Shown piece by piece: positions 61,058 to 64,000 of a stretch of DNA of 64,000 nt (position 1 is the first letter of the stretch; each line of letters opens with the position of its first letter). The stretch lies in NCBI RefSeq assembly GCF_038005225.1, contig NZ_JBBOSU010000001.1:1290001-1354000 (forward strand), read 5' to 3'. A program made the translations under genes and the position numbers. This DNA is from Solibacillus sp. FSL K6-1523 (GTDB lineage Bacteria > Bacillota > Bacilli > Bacillales_A > Planococcaceae). The notes under the pieces were generated by a model that was not told where the DNA came from, made no database searches, and worked only from the letters and a program-made list of their open reading frames with translations.

Positions 61058-61610
61058 GGCGTTATTATTCGTAGCTGGTGATGAAGGAATGACCGTAAAA
61101 CAGCTTGCTCAATATATAGAAGTAGAACAAATGGATATTGAAGCGGGTCTTAGTGAGCTTCTTTCGCAATATAATGAAGGAGAGGCACGCGGTATTACTT
61201 TGAAACAACTTGCGGGTACTTATCAAATTACAACGAAACCTGAAGTTGCCGATACGTTGAAAAAATTGATTGAAAATCCGACCAATCAAGTATTAACAAG
61301 CGCCTCTTTAGAAGTATTAGCAATCATTGCCTACAAACAGCCAATGACGCGCGCGGAAGTGGAAGATTTACGTGGGGTGAAGAGTGAGCGTCCAATTGCT
61401 ACGTTAGCAGCACGTGCGCTTGTTCAAGAGGTAGGTCGAGCAGAAGGGACAGGTCGTGCCATTTTATATGGGACAACGAAGGAATTTTTAAATTATTTTG
61501 GTTTGAAAAACATTAATGAGCTGCCACCCTTACCGGAGCATATTGAGCAAGATGATGAGCAGCCGACAGATTTATTTTTAACGAAATTCCAAGAAACATT
61601 TACCCAATGA
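61026..61610 (+). CDS. scpB: Segregation and condensation protein B
   Basis: 194 aa with two winged helices (IEALLFVAGDEGMTVKQLA; LEVLAIIAYKQPMTRAEVEDLRGV). ScpB dimers bind the centre of ScpA. AAGGAGGAA is seven bases before ATG 61026. Confidence 0.95.
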   Translation: MNSNKLLSQIEALLFVAGDEGMTVKQLAQYIEVEQMDIEAGLSELLSQYNEGEARGITLKQLAGTYQITTKPEVADTLKKLIENPTNQVLTSASLEVLAIIAYKQPMTRAEVEDLRGVKSERPIATLAARALVQEVGRAEGTGRAILYGTTKEFLNYFGLKNINELPPLPEHIEQDDEQPTDLFLTKFQETFTQ

Positions 61611-61735
61611 GAAAAGCGTAAGCGCCCTCGTTCAGCCCCGACAAGCACTGGAAGTACCGAATCAAAAGCATTCTTCCAGCTTTTGACCGAGGGATTGTAA
61701 GTGACCTCGAGGGGCTAGGGTGCTGGAGCTAGACA
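61611..61735. repeat. Dispersed Bacillaceae-type intergenic repeat
   Basis: Begins right after the scpB stop: GAAAAGCGTAAGCGCCC, CAGCCCCGACAAGC..., ending GACCTCGAGGGGCTAG and CTGGAGCTAGACA. CAGCCCC pairs with GGGGCT and CTGGAAG with CTTCCAG. This matches, from memory, a repeat common between genes in Bacillaceae/Planococcaceae. Confidence 0.75.
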
Positions 61736-61788
61736 CTGTTCCAGCTTGAAAAAAGTTATACTTTATCTATAAATAAAGGAGTGGCTCG

Positions 61789-62763
61789 TTGAAAAAATGG
61801 TTTGTGGTCGTAATTTTAGCAAGTTTTTTATTGTTCAATCATGGGACCGTGAGTGCGCAAGGAAGTAGCTATGCGGTCATTGATGCAGAAAATGGACGTG
61901 TATTACTCGGTTCAAATGTGGATGAAAGGCTACCGATTGCGAGTTTGACAAAAATTTGGACTGCCATTGTCGTCATTGAAAATAGTGAGCTGGATGAACA
62001 GGTTATTATCTCAAGAGAAGCGGACTATGTAGAAGGTTCCTCCATATATGTGGAAGAAGGAAAAAGCTACTCCGTGGAATATTTATTGTACGGCTTAATG
62101 ATGCAATCAGGGAATGATGCAGCAACGGCACTTGCGGAACATGTAGGTGGATCGGTAGAAGGTTTCGCCAAATTAATGAACGAAAAAGCAAACTATTATG
62201 GCCTCACACAAACGTATTTTACAAATCCAACAGGTTTACACCACCCAGATCACTTATCCTCTGCAAAGGATACGGCAAAAATGTTGCAAATTGCGATGAA
62301 AAATGAAACGTTCAAAAAAATTGCTTCTACGACACAATATAATGAGGGTGCACATTGGAGAAATAAACATCGCCTTTTGCATTTAAAAAATGGCGCAGTT
62401 GCAGGGAAAACGGGTTTTACGAAGGTCGCTGGTCGTACGCTCGCAACGTATTATGAGCGGGGGGAAAAAAAGTTCGTTGTTGTGACATTGAACAGTTCGA
62501 ATGATTGGAATGTTCATCAAGGGTTAGCGGATGAAATTGACCGAACGTATAAATTAGAAACAGTTGCAGATGATGGGAATTATAAAAAAAGTGGAGTGAC
62601 CATTTTTTTAGAGGACCCAATCAAAATGCTCCTAAAAAAAGGTGAAAAGAAGCAAATTCGGCATATCGTCTATCTTTCACGGCACAGTCAGTCTAAGCGA
62701 GCAGTGTGGCATGTGTTTTTGAATGATGAAATGGTTTTTGCAAAACTCGCCGAAAGAAAATGA
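61789..62763 (+). CDS. dacB: D-alanyl-D-alanine carboxypeptidase (DacB-type PBP5*)
   Basis: 324 aa. Signal peptide (1-23, VSAQG), then peptidase S11 motifs SLTK (SxxK nucleophile), SGN (MMQSGNDAA) and KTG (AGKTGFTK). Closest by eye to B. subtilis DacB, which trims spore cortex, though about 50 residues shorter at the C-terminus. TTG start seven bases after GGAG. Position after scpB matches dacB; spmA and spmB, which normally follow, are absent. Confidence 0.88.
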   Translation: MKKWFVVVILASFLLFNHGTVSAQGSSYAVIDAENGRVLLGSNVDERLPIASLTKIWTAIVVIENSELDEQVIISREADYVEGSSIYVEEGKSYSVEYLLYGLMMQSGNDAATALAEHVGGSVEGFAKLMNEKANYYGLTQTYFTNPTGLHHPDHLSSAKDTAKMLQIAMKNETFKKIASTTQYNEGAHWRNKHRLLHLKNGAVAGKTGFTKVAGRTLATYYERGEKKFVVVTLNSSNDWNVHQGLADEIDRTYKLETVADDGNYKKSGVTIFLEDPIKMLLKKGEKKQIRHIVYLSRHSQSKRAVWHVFLNDEMVFAKLAERK

Positions 62764-62798
62764 GGCGGTCTTAATCTAAAGGCCGTCTTTTTTTGTGT
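62764..62798 (+). terminator. Terminator of dacB
   Basis: GCGGTCTT/AAGGCCGT hairpin (two wobble pairs) then CTTTTTTTG. Confidence 0.75.
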
Positions 62799-62970
62799 GG
62801 TTACTCCATTCTAGCGTTTCGATTAAATGAAAAGAAAAGTAATTTCTCTTTTCTAATGAAGCAAAATGTGACATAATTTTCAACAGTTAATATAGTTAAC
62901 ACAGTTATGCTTTATCGAATGCAGTGAATGTATACGATCAAGGCAACTGATCAATCAATGAGGTGAACTT

Positions 62971-63705
62971 ATGGAAAGATTACAAAAAGTGATTGCCTAT
63001 GCAGGTGTCGCATCAAGACGAAAAGCAGAGCAATTAATTGTCGAAGGTAAAGTAAAAGTAAACGGAAAAGTCATTCGTGAATTAGGAACAAAAGTTTCAA
63101 GTTCAGATACAATTGAAGTAGAAGGCGTAAAGCTTGAAAAAGAAGATAAAGTGTATTTCTTACTGTACAAACCACGTGCTTATATTTCTGCTGTAACAGA
63201 CGATAAAGGGCGTAAAACAGTAACGGATATTTTCAAGAAGCATGTTCATCAACGAATTTTCCCAGTTGGCCGATTAGATTATGATACAACAGGTCTTCTT
63301 TTATTGACGAATGATGGTGAGTTTTCAAACTTAATGACACACCCAAAATTCAAAATAGATAAAACGTATATTGCGCGTGTAAAAGGGGTTCCGACGAAGC
63401 AAGGTTTAATGAAGTTACAAGGTGGTATTAAATTAGAGGACGGTAAAACGGCACCAGCAAAAGTAAGTATGACGAGTTTCGATGAGTCAGCTGGAAAAGC
63501 TATTTGTGAAATTACGATTCATGAAGGACGCAATCGCCAAGTGCGCCGCATGTTTGAAGCAATTGGTACACCGGTTGTAAAGCTAAAACGCGAACGCTTT
63601 GCCTTTTTAGATTTAGCTGGTTTAACTCCTGGAGAGTACCGAGAATTATCGAAGCATGAAGTAAAACAATTACGCGTTCTTGCTGAAACAGGCAAAATAG
63701 ATTAA
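62971..63705 (+). CDS. rluB: 23S rRNA pseudouridine synthase RluB family
   Basis: 244 aa. N-terminal S4 domain (residues 1-60) and RsuA/RluB catalytic domain with the Asp in GRLDYDTTGLLLLTNDGE; ends with RQVRRMFEAIG. Modifies uridine of 23S rRNA. GAGGTG before the ATG. Followed by resA as in Bacillus. Confidence 0.93.
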   Translation: MERLQKVIAYAGVASRRKAEQLIVEGKVKVNGKVIRELGTKVSSSDTIEVEGVKLEKEDKVYFLLYKPRAYISAVTDDKGRKTVTDIFKKHVHQRIFPVGRLDYDTTGLLLLTNDGEFSNLMTHPKFKIDKTYIARVKGVPTKQGLMKLQGGIKLEDGKTAPAKVSMTSFDESAGKAICEITIHEGRNRQVRRMFEAIGTPVVKLKRERFAFLDLAGLTPGEYRELSKHEVKQLRVLAETGKID

Positions 63706-63732
63706 CTCAAGTAAATATTAGATTAACAACAA

Positions 63733-63792
63733 GTAAATAGTGGTAACGTTCATAAATCATTCATATTTGATGAAACTCGTTACTACTATTTA
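63733..63792 (+). terminator. Hairpin after rluB
   Basis: AAATAGTGGTAACG...CGTTACTACTATTT long-armed hairpin with T-rich tail. It ends five bases before a TATAAT (63798-63803) that may belong to the resA promoter. Confidence 0.6.
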
Positions 63793-63842
63793 TTTGCTAT
63801 AATAGGTGATAGTGGAAATGCTTCTAGAAGGAGGTTTTTTTG

Positions 63843-64000
63843 TTGGATAAGAAAAAAAGACGTTCTATCACCCGAGGGATTATTTTAGCTGTACTTGCAG
63901 TAGCGATTGGTTACACCGTTTATGCAGCATGGACAAAAGACAAAATTGAAATTGTAAATGTAGGTTCAAAAGCGCCTGATTTTGAGGTAATCGATTTAAA
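63843..64000 (+). CDS. resA: Thiol-disulfide oxidoreductase ResA (5' part, cut by window end)
   Basis: 52 residues visible: basic head, one TM anchor (about 10-28), then IVNVGSKAPDFEVIDL, the start of the thioredoxin-like ResA domain used in cytochrome c maturation. TTG 63843 is eight bases after AGGAGG; an adjacent in-frame TTG lies three bases before. Active-site CxxC is beyond the window. Confidence 0.85.
   Translation, partial: MDKKKRRSITRGIILAVLAVAIGYTVYAAWTKDKIEIVNVGSKAPDFEVIDL

Noticed and set aside
1-64000. CRISPR arrays, rRNA and tRNA genes
   Set aside because: No regularly spaced identical repeats, rRNA blocks or cloverleaf with CCA-type ends were noticed on either strand; short tRNAs could be missed by eye.

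Overview
The window looks like chromosome of a low-GC, endospore-forming Bacillota, most likely a Planococcaceae member (Lysinibacillus/Solibacillus-like). That is an inference from three things: AT-rich DNA with strong AGGAGG-type ribosome sites; the spoIIAA-spoIIAB-sigF operon; and gene order matching the Bacillus subtilis yqkD-yqkE-yqkF-nudF-fur-xerD-deoB-spoIIA-lysA and ribT-scpAB-dacB-rluB-resA regions. No rRNA, tRNA or CRISPR was seen.

Layout. 0-4.7 kb: a cobalamin salvage cluster (BtuF-like lipoprotein, two CobU-type proteins, CobS, CobC, and a probable alpha-ribazole transporter/kinase pair CblT-CblS). 4.9-13.2 kb: ilvE, a Cys-rich pentapeptide-repeat protein, the sigma-W type yuaF-floT pair, a 5'-nucleotidase-like enzyme, an IsdG-type heme monooxygenase and a TPR protein. 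13.6-24.2 kb: a methyltransferase, an SDR, a chemoreceptor behind a sigma-D-like promoter, an MHYT-PAS-GGDEF-EAL protein, and small lipoproteins and membrane or spore-type proteins. 24.4-29.6 kb: a MarR-MFS unit and a complete cell-envelope stress operon (LiaI-like, LiaH/PspA, LiaF, LiaS, LiaR). 29.8-35.7 kb: yneF, a polar amino-acid ABC transporter, luxS, yqkD, a thiolase and yqkE.

35.8-40.3 kb is an accessory island inserted in otherwise conserved synteny. It carries an IS110-family element with a long leader that may encode a bridge RNA, three small exported or membrane-anchored proteins of unknown function, decayed gene ends, and at least six related hairpin repeats between them. 40.3-49.9 kb returns to conserved order (vanZ-like, yqkF, nudF, a SpoIIM-like protein, fur, xerD). 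It is interrupted by two tandem paralogous sensor diguanylate cyclases and a MerR-CNNM/CorC operon.

50-64 kb: deoB-pdp, a SulP transporter, spoIIAA-spoIIAB-sigF behind a near-consensus sigma-H promoter, spoVAF directly after sigF (spoVAA-AE are absent here), lysA, ribT, a DUF309 gene, scpA-scpB, dacB (no spmAB after it), rluB and the start of resA.

Unexpected signals. Four genes appear to start, or may start, at AUU/AUC rather than AUG/GUG/UUG. One gene has a perfect hairpin between a strong Shine-Dalgarno and its UUG start. Two copies of a dispersed intergenic element show compensatory stem changes. The hairpin-punctuated island is the best candidate for an undescribed mobile or cassette-like system.
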